A stretch of DNA of 64,000 bases. It comes from Actinokineospora enzanensis DSM 44649. Lineage in GTDB: Bacteria > Actinomycetota > Actinomycetes > Mycobacteriales > Pseudonocardiaceae. The stretch covers positions 607,371 to 671,370 of the forward strand of contig NZ_KB894403.1 in the NCBI RefSeq assembly GCF_000374445.1, in the 5' to 3' direction. Below the pieces are notes generated by a model. It ran no database searches. It worked only from the letters and a program-made list of their open reading frames with translations, and was not told the DNA's origin. Both the position numbers and the translations under genes were made by a program. Below, piece after piece: positions 26,607 to 34,769 of the stretch (within the stretch, counting starts at the first letter, position 1; each line of letters begins with the position of its first letter).

Positions 26607-28596
26607 CGGGCCGGGCTCGCGGGCGGTGCTGATCGGGGCGGGCCGGTACGAGGATCCGGATCTGCCCGACCTGCCCGCCGTGTCCGCGAACCTGGCCGCC
26701 TTGGCCGAGATCCTGGTGAGTCCGGCGGGGACCGGACTGCCCGCCGAGAACTGCTCGGTGTTCTCCGACCCGGACGACCTCACCAACCTGGGCGTGAGCA
26801 TCGAGGCGATCGCCGAGCAGACCCGGGACACGCTGCTGGTCTACTACTCCGGGCACGGCGTGGTCGACGCCCAGGGGCGGTTGTGCCTGGCCATGCCGGG
26901 GACGATGCGCAACCGGCTGCGGTGGACGACGCTGGAGTTCACCCGGCTGCGGGACGTGCTGTTGGAAGCGCCTGCCGAGAACCGGGTGCTGATATTGGAC
27001 TGCTGTTTCTCCGGGCGCGCGATCGAGGCAATGGCGTCGGCGGAGTCGGTGATGTCGGGGCAGATCGAGATCGCCGGGACCTACACGCTGGCCTCCGCGC
27101 CCGCCAACGCCGCAGCCAACGCACCCATGGGTGAACCGCTCACTGCGTTCACCGGGGAGCTTGTCCGGGTCCTGCGGGACGGTCTGCCCGGCGGTCCACC
27201 GCTGCTGTCGTTCACCGCGCTCTACCCGCACCTGGTCCGCGCACTCGACGCGCGCGGACTCGCGCGCCCGGTCCAACGGGGTGTCCGCACGGCCGATCAA
27301 CTCGCGCTGGCACCCAACCGCGCGCACGCGCAGAACAGACTGCTTACCCGGGACGCCTTCCTGCGGCAGGACGCGGACCTGGTGACCGGATCGGCGGCGG
27401 TGATCCGCGTCGAGCTCACCGGGCACCGCACGCACCAAGCGGTCCTCGGGTACGGCGAGTCGGAGCGGATGCTCACCGAGGCAGCCCACCGGCTCGTCGA
27501 GACCGTCGGCCCGGACGCGCCGGTCGCCCGGCTGGAAGGTCCGTCGTTCGCCGCGTTGTTGGTCGGCCCCGCGGCGCAGGAGGTCGACGCACTCGCCGAG
27601 CGGGTGCACACCGAACTCTCCCGGCCGTATACCGTCGCCGAACTGGCCGTGCACGTCGGCGTCCTGGTGGGGCATTCGGCAGGCGATCGCCCGGTCGAGA
27701 CGCTGCTGCACCAGGCGGACCTCGCGCTGCAGGCCGCATGGGGGCCGCATCCCGTGCGCGACTACCAGCCGACGATCGGCGACGTGTTCCTGCGCCGGTA
27801 CCAGATCGCCAGCCGGTTCCGACGCGGCATCGCCACCGGCCAGGTCCACGTCCGCTACCAGCCCCGAATAGCGCCCGCGTCCCGACGACTGGTCGGCGTC
27901 GAGGCGCTGGTGCGGTGGCGACACCCCGAACTGGGCTCCCTCGACCCGAACGAGCTGGTACCCACCGTCGAGTCGACCGGGCAGGCCGACGAGCTGACCG
28001 ACTTCGTCCTGTACTCGGCGCTTGGCCGCGCGCGGGCGTGGTCGAACGACGGTCTGGACCTCTCGATGTCGGTGAACATCTCGCCGCGCAACCTCGACGA
28101 CCAGGGCTTCCCCGATCGGGTGGCCGCGCTGCTGGCGGACCACGCCGTCCCGCCCGGATCGGTGACGCTGGCGCTGACCGAGTCGGCGCTGGCCGTCGAC
28201 CCCGAGCGCGCCATGTCGGCCCTGTGGCGGCTGCGCGAGACCGGGGTTCGCATCGCGCTGGACAACTTCGGCAGCGCCCAATCGTCACTGTCCTATCTGC
28301 GACAGTCGCCGGTGGACGAGGTCACGATCGACCGCCAGTTCGTCGGGGACCTGCTCGACGACCGGAGCGACCGGACCGTGGTCCGGTCGCTGGTGGACAT
28401 CGCGCACTCCCTCGGCCTGACCGCGTGCGCGATCGGAGTGGAGGAAGCCACCACCCTGAACGCGCTCACCGCCATGGGGTGCGACATCGTCCAGGGCTAC
28501 CTGATCTCCGGCGCCCGGAGCGGGAAACGGCTCGCCGCGTGGATCGCGACGCACACGACCCGGTCGGCGGACTCCGCGTTCACCTGGCGGCCCTGA
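26593..28596 (+). CDS. Caspase-like protease fused to degenerate GGDEF and EAL domains
   Basis: A 667-residue protein with three parts. Residues 1-240 are a caspase/metacaspase (C14) domain: [17 protein letters not shown] with catalytic His88, and LILDCCFSG with catalytic Cys138. Residues about 260-385 are a GGDEF-like fold whose signature reads EGPSF, so not a cyclase. Residues about 395-650 are an EAL-like domain: EALVR (Glu437) and Asn495 are kept, but ExTE reads ALTE, DDFG reads DNFG, the KID lysine is Thr578 and aEGVE reads AIGVE. Hydrolysis of cyclic-di-GMP is therefore unlikely and ligand sensing, as in LapD/FimX, is likely. ATG 26593 fits the MRLPD start usual for actinobacterial caspases; GTG 26581 is possible. 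I infer a cyclic-dinucleotide-controlled protease. Confidence 0.88.
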   Translation: MRLPDGPGSRAVLIGAGRYEDPDLPDLPAVSANLAALAEILVSPAGTGLPAENCSVFSDPDDLTNLGVSIEAIAEQTRDTLLVYYSGHGVVDAQGRLCLAMPGTMRNRLRWTTLEFTRLRDVLLEAPAENRVLILDCCFSGRAIEAMASAESVMSGQIEIAGTYTLASAPANAAANAPMGEPLTAFTGELVRVLRDGLPGGPPLLSFTALYPHLVRALDARGLARPVQRGVRTADQLALAPNRAHAQNRLLTRDAFLRQDADLVTGSAAVIRVELTGHRTHQAVLGYGESERMLTEAAHRLVETVGPDAPVARLEGPSFAALLVGPAAQEVDALAERVHTELSRPYTVAELAVHVGVLVGHSAGDRPVETLLHQADLALQAAWGPHPVRDYQPTIGDVFLRRYQIASRFRRGIATGQVHVRYQPRIAPASRRLVGVEALVRWRHPELGSLDPNELVPTVESTGQADELTDFVLYSALGRARAWSNDGLDLSMSVNISPRNLDDQGFPDRVAALLADHAVPPGSVTLALTESALAVDPERAMSALWRLRETGVRIALDNFGSAQSSLSYLRQSPVDEVTIDRQFVGDLLDDRSDRTVVRSLVDIAHSLGLTACAIGVEEATTLNALTAMGCDIVQGYLISGARSGKRLAAWIATHTTRSADSAFTWRP

Positions 28597-28676
28597 CACT
28601 GCACATGCGACTCGTCGTGAGCGGTCATATCGTCTCCGTGTGCGGCCAGTCCAGTGTCCCAATGGAGGTGGCGCCG

Positions 28677-30707
28677 GTGAGCGCGAGCGTGGTCGAGCGG
28701 GCGGCGGGGGACGGGATCGGGTTGTCGCGGGCGCGGATGAACGTCGTGTTCGGCACCATCCTGCTGGGCATGCTGCTGTCCGCGTTGGACCAGACGATCG
28801 TGGCGACGGCGTTGCCGACGATCGTCGGGGACGTGGGCGGCGCCGGGCACATGAGCTGGGTGGTGACCTCCTACATCCTGGCCGAGACGATCGCCACCGT
28901 GCTGGCGGGCAAGTTCGGCGACCTGTTCGGCCGCAAGGCGATGTTCCAGGTCAGCGTGGCGGTGTTCATCGCGGGCTCGTTCTTCTGCGGGCTGGCCGAC
29001 AATATGGGGCTGCTCATCGCGATGCGGGCCGTGCAGGGGATCGGCGGGGGCGGGATCGCGGTGACGGCGACGGCGCTGATCGCGGATGTGATCCCGTTGC
29101 GGGAGCGCGGCAAGTACCAGGGTGCGCTGGGCGCGGTGTTCGGCGTGACCACGGTGATCGGCCCGTTGCTCGGCGGTCTGTTCACCGACCACCTGTCGTG
29201 GCGCTGGGCGTTCTACATCAACGTCCCGATCGCCATCGTGGTCATCGCACTGGCCGCGCGCACCATTCCCGGCCGCGCGGACCGTGCCACGCCGCGCATC
29301 GACTACCTGGGCGTGCTGTTCGTCGCGCTCGGTGCCAGCGGCCTGACCCTGGCGACGACCTGGGGTGGCACGGAGTACCCCTGGGGTTCGGCCACGATCG
29401 TGGGACTGTTCGTCGGGTCGGTGCTCGCCCTGGGTGTCTTCGTGCTGGTCGAACTGCGCGCGGAGGAGCCGATCCTGCCGATGCGCCTGTTCCGCGGCCG
29501 GGTGTTCACGATCGCGTCGCTGCTGAGCTTCATCGTCGGCTTCGCCATGCTGGGCGCGTTGACGTTCCTGCCGTCGTACCTGCAGTTCGTGTCGGGCACG
29601 TCGGCCACCATGTCGGGCATCCGCACGCTGCCGATGATCCTCGGGCTGCTCATCACCGCGCTGGCCTCCGGACAGGTGATCGGCGCGACCGGCCGCTATC
29701 GCGCGTTCCCGATCGCGGGTACGGCCACGATCGCGGTCGGCCTGTTCCTGCTGTCCCGGATGGACGAACACACGTCGGTGTTCGTGCAGTCCCTGGACAT
29801 GTTCCTGCTGGGCGCGGGCATCGGTCTGGCCATGCAGGTGCTCACGATCGTCGTGCAGAACACCGCCGACTACCGCGATCTCGGCGCCGCCACCTCCGGC
29901 GTGACGTTCTTCCGCACGCTGGGCAGCTCCTTCGGCGCGTCGATCATGGGCACGGTCTACACCAACCAACTCGGTGACGTCCTGCCCCGCGCCCTCGCCA
30001 CCACCGGCGTCGCACCCGCCGCCGTGGCGGAGCCGTCACTCGTGCACGTGCTGCCCGACGCGGCTCGTGCACCGATCGTGCACGCGTATTCGGAGGCATT
30101 GCAGATCGTGTTCCTGGCGGGTGTCCCGGTGGCGGTTCTGGGATTCCTGGTGGCGTTGTTCCTGCCCCAGGTGAGCATTCGCGGCACCGCGCGTGACGCC
30201 GTTCGCGGTTCCGGCGAGGGTTTCGCCATGCCGTCCGATCCGCATTCGGATATGCAGCTGGAGAACATGATCGGCCGCATTCTCCGGCACCACCCCGAGG
30301 CGTCGGCCGAGGTCCTGCGCCATTCCGGCCTGCCGCTGGACATCCCGACCGTCTGGGGACTGGTCGGTATCCACCTGCGGTCCGAGCTGCTCGGCGTCGG
30401 CACCCGTCCCGAGGACATCGAGGACCAGATCCGTGTCCCCCACGGGGTCCTGGAATCCTTCTACGACGACATCGTCCGCGCCGGTTATCTGACCCGCTCC
30501 GATGACGGCTGTCTGAACCTCACCGCACGCGCCCAGGTCGCGGTGGAGACCCTCACCGACGCGTGGACCGTGTGGATGCTCGACCAGCTCTCGGACTGGG
30601 TGGGCGACCGCGACCCGGCGACTCTGGACGCCCAGGTCCGCGTGGCAGTGCACGGCGTCGCACGGAAGCTGATGCTGGAACAACAGCGGGAACTGCAACC
30701 CGTCTGA
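28677..30707 (+). CDS. MFS multidrug exporter, DHA2 (14-TMS) type, with C-terminal winged-helix-like extension
   Basis: A 676-residue transporter. GTG 28677 has GGAGG 8 bases upstream. The first 510 residues hold about 14 helices with motif [11 protein letters not shown] and the DHA2 mark [16 protein letters not shown]. The last 160 residues are a cytoplasmic domain ([14 protein letters not shown] ... [18 protein letters not shown]) resembling a winged helix, a common tail on actinobacterial DHA2 exporters. It would expel drugs or secondary metabolites by proton antiport. The convergent TetR gene ends 1 base away and may regulate it as well as the P450. Confidence 0.93.
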   Translation: MSASVVERAAGDGIGLSRARMNVVFGTILLGMLLSALDQTIVATALPTIVGDVGGAGHMSWVVTSYILAETIATVLAGKFGDLFGRKAMFQVSVAVFIAGSFFCGLADNMGLLIAMRAVQGIGGGGIAVTATALIADVIPLRERGKYQGALGAVFGVTTVIGPLLGGLFTDHLSWRWAFYINVPIAIVVIALAARTIPGRADRATPRIDYLGVLFVALGASGLTLATTWGGTEYPWGSATIVGLFVGSVLALGVFVLVELRAEEPILPMRLFRGRVFTIASLLSFIVGFAMLGALTFLPSYLQFVSGTSATMSGIRTLPMILGLLITALASGQVIGATGRYRAFPIAGTATIAVGLFLLSRMDEHTSVFVQSLDMFLLGAGIGLAMQVLTIVVQNTADYRDLGAATSGVTFFRTLGSSFGASIMGTVYTNQLGDVLPRALATTGVAPAAVAEPSLVHVLPDAARAPIVHAYSEALQIVFLAGVPVAVLGFLVALFLPQVSIRGTARDAVRGSGEGFAMPSDPHSDMQLENMIGRILRHHPEASAEVLRHSGLPLDIPTVWGLVGIHLRSELLGVGTRPEDIEDQIRVPHGVLESFYDDIVRAGYLTRSDDGCLNLTARAQVAVETLTDAWTVWMLDQLSDWVGDRDPATLDAQVRVAVHGVARKLMLEQQRELQPV

Positions 30708-30708
30708 C

Positions 30709-31362
30709 TCATCCGCGAGGGTGCCGGGGCGCCAGCAACAGCCCGGTGGCGGCATCGGTGAGCGCGTGCCCGATCAATCCCCAATCGGCCGCCTCCCCGG
30801 TCTCCGCCGCCACCCGTTCCCTTTCCGCGCAGGTATGGATGATCGCCATCCGCACGGCCTGCTCGCGCAACGCGGCCTGTTCGATCGGCAAATCGGGCAT
30901 ACACGACCAGAGGACGTCCAATGCCTCTTTCCGGTCACCCAGCAGCCGCTCCCCCGACAACCCGGCCGCGAACGCCGGATCCGTACACACCTGCGCCGTG
31001 AACCGAGCGAACCAGCTGGGATTCCCCAACGACGCCAGATGGTCGATGTAGGGCAGCACGAGACTGGCCACGTGCACCCGCGGATCGGCCACGCCGTGGG
31101 CGCGCTCCACCATGACCTGGGTCCGATCGGCGATATCGCCCCCGTGTGACCGCGCGATGGCATGGATCAGGTCCGTGCGAGTACCCACGTGGTAGGTCAG
31201 GGCCGAGTTGTTCGCCTGGCCCGCGGCCTCCACGATCTGCCGGTTCGAGACCTGCGCGAGCCCGCGCTCCGCGTAGAGCCGCTCCGCCGTCTGCAGCAGC
31301 AGCGCCCGGGTCGCCTCCGCCTGGGCGCGGCGGGGGGTCCGCGGCGGGGTGTCCGTGTTCAT
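30709..31362 (-). CDS. TetR family transcriptional regulator
   Basis: A 217-residue regulator from ATG 31362 (AGAGGA 7 bases ahead). The N-terminal helix-turn-helix spans about residues 12-58 (RALLLQTAERLYAERGLAQVSNRQIVEAAGQANNSALTYHVG, read in two parts). The C-terminal ligand domain is divergent, as usual. It is divergent from the cytochrome P450 gene, with a palindrome AGACGATCGTCT in the shared promoter region, and convergent with the DHA2 exporter. Control of the P450 and of itself is likely; the inducer is unknown. Confidence 0.92.
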   Translation of the reverse strand: MNTDTPPRTPRRAQAEATRALLLQTAERLYAERGLAQVSNRQIVEAAGQANNSALTYHVGTRTDLIHAIARSHGGDIADRTQVMVERAHGVADPRVHVASLVLPYIDHLASLGNPSWFARFTAQVCTDPAFAAGLSGERLLGDRKEALDVLWSCMPDLPIEQAALREQAVRMAIIHTCAERERVAAETGEAADWGLIGHALTDAATGLLLAPRHPRG

Positions 31363-31423
31363 GGCGTTGATCCTCTCTCTCGCGCGCCCCGATCGCCGTA
31401 AGACACGCATCTCAATTCGGTGC

Positions 31424-31447
31424 TACGGTGACTTAAGACGATCGTCT
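31424..31447 (+). promoter_or_regulatory. P450 promoter -10 with overlapping palindromic operator
   Basis: TACGGT (31424-31429) is a good -10, with AAGACA 18 bases earlier as a weak -35. The perfect 12-bp palindrome AGACGATCGTCT (31436-31447) lies at the expected transcription start, where a TetR dimer would block initiation. The regulator gene is divergent and adjacent. Confidence 0.5.
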
Positions 31448-31475
31448 GACCACCTAGTGTCACGGGGGCACGGAC

Positions 31476-32681
31476 ATGACCACCACGGATCCCAGGCCGT
31501 ATCCGTTCAGCGAGACCCGACACCTCGACATCGAGCCGCTGTTCGCCGCACTGCGCGCCGAGCAGCCGCTGATCCGGGTGCGGCTGCCGTTCGGCGAGCC
31601 CGCCTGGCTGGCGACCCGCTACGACGACGTGCGCACCGTCCTGGGCGACCCGCGGTTCAGCCGGGCCGCGGGTGACGGCCGCGACCAGCCGCGGCTGCGA
31701 CCGTTCGTCCCGCCACCGGGCAACATCCTCAGCCTCGACCCGCCCGACCACAGCAGGCTGCGCAGGCTGGTGACCAAGGCGTTCACCGTCCGACGGGTCG
31801 AACGGCTGCGCCCGCACGTCCAGGGGATCGCCGACCGGCTGGTGGACGCGATGCTCGCGCACGGCTCGCCCGCCGACCTGGTCGACGAGTTCGCGCTGCC
31901 GCTGCCGATCACGGTGATCTGCGAGCTGCTCGGCGTCCCGTACGAGGACCGCGGCGACTTCCGCGTCTGGTCGGACGCGTTCCTGGCCACCACCAAGTAC
32001 ACACCCGCCGAGGTGGGCGAGTACACGAAACGGATGAACCGGTACCTGGCGGGCCTGGTCGCGCAGCGCCGGGAGACGCCGACCGACGACCTGATCGGCG
32101 GGCTGGTGGTGGCCCGGGACCAGGACGACCGGCTCTCCGAGGACGAGCTGATCTCGCTGATGATGACGCTGCTGGTCGCCGGGCACGAGACGACCGCGAC
32201 ACAGATCCCGAACTTCGTGTACGTGCTGCTCACCCATCCCGAGCAGTTGGCGCAGCTGCGAGCGGATCCCGGGTTGGTGCCGCGCGCGGTGGAGGAGCTG
32301 ATGCGGTTCGTGCCGTTCGGCACCGGGGCGGGCATTCCGCGATATGCGACGGAGGATGTCGAGCTTGGCGGGGTCGTGGTGAAGGCGGGGGAACCGGTGC
32401 TCGCGTCGATGTCTTCGGCGAACCGGGATGAGACGGTGTTTCCCGACGCGGAGCGGTTTGACCTGTCTCGTGAACCGGCGGGGCATGTGGGGTTCGGGCA
32501 TGGGGTGCATCACTGTTTGGGGGCGCCGTTGGCTCGGATGGAGCTTCAGGTCGCGTTGGACACCTTGCTGCGTCGGTTGCCGGGGCTTCGGTTCGCGGGT
32601 GGAGTGGGGGATGTGGTGTGGAAGGTGGGGATGTCTACGCCGGGGCCTGCGCATTTGCCGGTTGCTTGGGATGTGGCGTGA
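31476..32681 (+). CDS. Cytochrome P450
   Basis: A 401-residue soluble heme monooxygenase. The I-helix oxygen-binding motif is AGHETT, the K-helix ExxR is EELMR, and the heme loop reads FGHGVHHCLGAPLAR with the thiolate Cys. Length and motifs fit bacterial class I P450s that hydroxylate secondary metabolites or xenobiotics with ferredoxin partners; none is adjacent. Codon use changes sharply from about 32250 to the end: third positions go from C to G or T. The change runs on into the next gene. Confidence 0.95.
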   Translation: MTTTDPRPYPFSETRHLDIEPLFAALRAEQPLIRVRLPFGEPAWLATRYDDVRTVLGDPRFSRAAGDGRDQPRLRPFVPPPGNILSLDPPDHSRLRRLVTKAFTVRRVERLRPHVQGIADRLVDAMLAHGSPADLVDEFALPLPITVICELLGVPYEDRGDFRVWSDAFLATTKYTPAEVGEYTKRMNRYLAGLVAQRRETPTDDLIGGLVVARDQDDRLSEDELISLMMTLLVAGHETTATQIPNFVYVLLTHPEQLAQLRADPGLVPRAVEELMRFVPFGTGAGIPRYATEDVELGGVVVKAGEPVLASMSSANRDETVFPDAERFDLSREPAGHVGFGHGVHHCLGAPLARMELQVALDTLLRRLPGLRFAGGVGDVVWKVGMSTPGPAHLPVAWDVA

Positions 32682-32837
32682 GGGGTTGTCCGCAAACAGG
32701 GCTCGTGATTCATCCACTGGGCTCGATTGGGGGATATTGGCGGTGAGACGAGCTCTGGGGCGGGGTGCCGGAAGTGCGGTGTTCGGGAGCGCGTCGAAAG
32801 GCTGGGCTGTTCGGTGATGCGGGGGCGGGATATCGGC

Positions 32838-32868
32838 TTGACCCGGATGGGGTGTCGACTTCTACCGT
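32838..32868 (+). promoter_or_regulatory. Promoter of leaderless hypothetical gene
   Basis: TTGACC (32838-32843) and TACCGT (32863-32868) are separated by 19 bases; the ATG of the next gene follows the -10 by 7 bases, so the transcript should begin at the start codon. There is no ribosome site. Confidence 0.55.
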
Positions 32869-32875
32869 GGCCGCC

Positions 32876-33208
32876 ATGACCATCACGATTCGCCGTGCGG
32901 ATGACGATGAGGTTCTCGGGCATCTGCGGCCCAGTGGGGACTTCTGGCAGCCCATGACCGTGTTCCACGCCGCCCTCGCCGCGCCGACGACATTGGATGT
33001 GGCGGAGGAGTTGGTGCGGCGGGACGGGTTGTCGTGTCTGGCGGAGGCGTGGTGGGTCGAGGATGGGGGCGTCTGGCGGGAGGCTCGTATCCAGGAGGCT
33101 CGGCCGGATCGGCTGCGGGTGCGGTGGGCTGATCCGATGGTCGACCAGCCCGCGCACGGTGTCTGGATCGACCCGCGGGCCGTGCGGGTGCAGCGGCACC
33201 GGCCCTAG
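32876..33208 (+). CDS. Hypothetical protein, leaderless
   Basis: A 110-residue acidic soluble protein beginning at ATG 32876. Several Trp residues (GDFWQP, EAWWVEDGGVWRE, VRWADP, GVWID) and the alternating pattern suggest a small mostly beta fold. No family is recognised. The gene lies in the G/T-rich patch that starts in the P450 gene. A strong hairpin follows about 80 bases downstream. Confidence 0.65.
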   Translation: MTITIRRADDDEVLGHLRPSGDFWQPMTVFHAALAAPTTLDVAEELVRRDGLSCLAEAWWVEDGGVWREARIQEARPDRLRVRWADPMVDQPAHGVWIDPRAVRVQRHRP

Positions 33209-33286
33209 GCGGTGGTTCGCTTCTCCCGTCATCGGGCGGCGGCGGCGATCGTGGAGTGGGCGAAAGCCTCCGGTCATGCGGGACGG

Positions 33287-33326
33287 CCGCCGTGATCGGT
33301 CTCCAGGTGGAGACGGATCACGGCGG
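33287..33326. terminator. Long nested hairpin terminator
   Basis: Stem CCGCCGTGATC/GATCACGGCGG (33287-33297, 33316-33326) continues inward through one mismatch into GTCTCC/GGAGAC (33299-33304, 33309-33314) with an AGGT loop, in all 17 pairs. It is followed by TTCT on the plus strand and abuts the convergent amidase stop, so it may serve both. Confidence 0.8.
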
Positions 33327-33328
33327 TT

Positions 33329-34642
33329 CTAGGCGTTCGGCCGGAGGGCGGTCTCGACGGATTCCGCGGTGCGGAGCAGGCGGGTGTCGGCGAAGGGGTG
33401 CGACTCCAGGGTGATGCCGACGGCAAGGCCCGTGGCGGTGGTGCCCGCGGGCAGGGTGAGCATGGGGAGACCTACGACGGTGCCGGGGGCCACGTTGCGG
33501 GTGACAGTGGGGAAAGTGGGGACGAGGCGACCATTGTGGGTGATCACGTCGTCCTCGCCGATGTGTGGCGGGAGGACCGGTGAGGTGGGGAACAGCAGCA
33601 CGTCGACCCGGGTGAACAGGTCGAGGTAGGCGCGGCGGAGATGCAGGCGGGCGGCTCTGGCGGCAGCGTAGGCCGCGGAGGTGACCGGGGTGGTGTGCAT
33701 GGACTCGATCAGGGCGCGGACGTCCGGGGAGGCGATCTTTCCCGGCCAGTCCGACGGGTCCGCGTGCACTCGCCGGGCGAGCAGGCGGGGGGCCTCGTGG
33801 AAGACGAGATCGAAGCCCGCGCCCTCGGCGGTCTCGATGTCGTTCGGCAGGTCGACCTCGATCAGTCGGGCGCCTGCCTGTTCCAGCGAGGACAACGTTT
33901 CTGCCGCGACGCGGGAGAGTTCCGGTTCCAGGTCGGCGTAGCGCCTGCCGACGATGCCGACGCGTAGGCCCGTGAGCGGGATAGGGGCGTGTGCGGGTTC
34001 GCCGGTGATCAGTTCGTCCAGGACGCGGGCGTCGTGGGCGGTGCGGGTGTGCAGGCCGATGGTGTCGCGGGTGGTGGACAGGTTGACCACGCCGTCGCCC
34101 GGGTAGCGGCCGGTGGTGGGGCGGAAGCCGACGATGCCGCAGTAGGACGACGGGACGGTGACCGAGCCGCCGGTGTCGGTGCCCAGGGCGAACGGGACGG
34201 TGCCCAGGGCCACGCAGGCCGCGCTGCCGCCGCTGGAGCCGCCTGCGGTGCGGGCGGGGTCGGCCGGGTTGCGGACGGGGCCGAACGCACGGTTGTTGCT
34301 GGTGATGCCGAAGGCGAGTTCGTGCAGGTTGGTCTTGCCGAGGACCACCCCGCCCAGTGCCTTCACCGCGCTGACGACGGTGGCGTCGGCGCAGGCCGGG
34401 TCGGTGTCCAGGAGCGGGCTGCCCGCCGTCGTGGACAGGCCCTCGACGTCGATGTTGTCCTTCACCGCGAACGGGATGCCCGCGAGCGGGCCCGGTTCGT
34501 GGGGTACCGGGTCGGCCAGGTGGAGCCAGTCGCCGTGGGTCGAGGTGGCCGCTCGGGAGGCCGCCTCGGCGCGGTGGTGGGCGCGGCGCGGGTGGGTGAG
34601 GGCGAGCCAGTCGGCGAGGGTGGTGGGGTCCTCGGGGGGCAT
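33329..34642 (-). CDS. Amidase signature family hydrolase
   Basis: A 437-residue enzyme from ATG 34642 (GGAGAGGAG 5 bases upstream). The Ser-cisSer-Lys triad is visible: Lys in FAVKDNI, cis-Ser in GGSSGGSAA, nucleophile in GTDTGGSVTVPSS. Family members hydrolyse aliphatic or aromatic amides, including GatA-type and acylamide substrates; this is not GatA, since no gatB/gatC is near. It has its own promoter with near-consensus elements and appears monocistronic. Confidence 0.93.
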   Translation of the reverse strand: MPPEDPTTLADWLALTHPRRAHHRAEAASRAATSTHGDWLHLADPVPHEPGPLAGIPFAVKDNIDVEGLSTTAGSPLLDTDPACADATVVSAVKALGGVVLGKTNLHELAFGITSNNRAFGPVRNPADPARTAGGSSGGSAACVALGTVPFALGTDTGGSVTVPSSYCGIVGFRPTTGRYPGDGVVNLSTTRDTIGLHTRTAHDARVLDELITGEPAHAPIPLTGLRVGIVGRRYADLEPELSRVAAETLSSLEQAGARLIEVDLPNDIETAEGAGFDLVFHEAPRLLARRVHADPSDWPGKIASPDVRALIESMHTTPVTSAAYAAARAARLHLRRAYLDLFTRVDVLLFPTSPVLPPHIGEDDVITHNGRLVPTFPTVTRNVAPGTVVGLPMLTLPAGTTATGLAVGITLESHPFADTRLLRTAESVETALRPNA

Positions 34643-34679
34643 GCGGGCTCCTCTCCTGGCTCCTGAACCGGAAAGGGGG

Positions 34680-34708
34680 ACGGTAGGAGGGGTGGCGGGG
34701 CCGGTCAA
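34680..34708 (-). promoter_or_regulatory. Consensus-like promoter of the amidase gene
   Basis: On the minus strand TTGACC (34708-34703) and TACCGT (34685-34680) are separated by 17 bases, ideal spacing for the principal sigma factor. The -10 lies 38 bases before the ATG, leaving a short leader with the ribosome site. Confidence 0.65.
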
Positions 34709-34769
34709 TGGACCCCGACGACCCGTGGTGTGCTCTGCGTGCACGACAGGCGCGGCGGTCCTGTTCGGT

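Noticed and set aside
26593..28596. Interpretation of the EAL domain as an active phosphodiesterase
   Set aside because: Four key positions are substituted (ALTE, DNFG, Thr for Lys, Ile for Glu), so only binding is proposed.
27738..28676. N-terminal extension of the DHA2 transporter by about 313 residues
   Set aside because: It is an out-of-frame shadow of the EAL domain gene; a proper ribosome site precedes GTG 28677.
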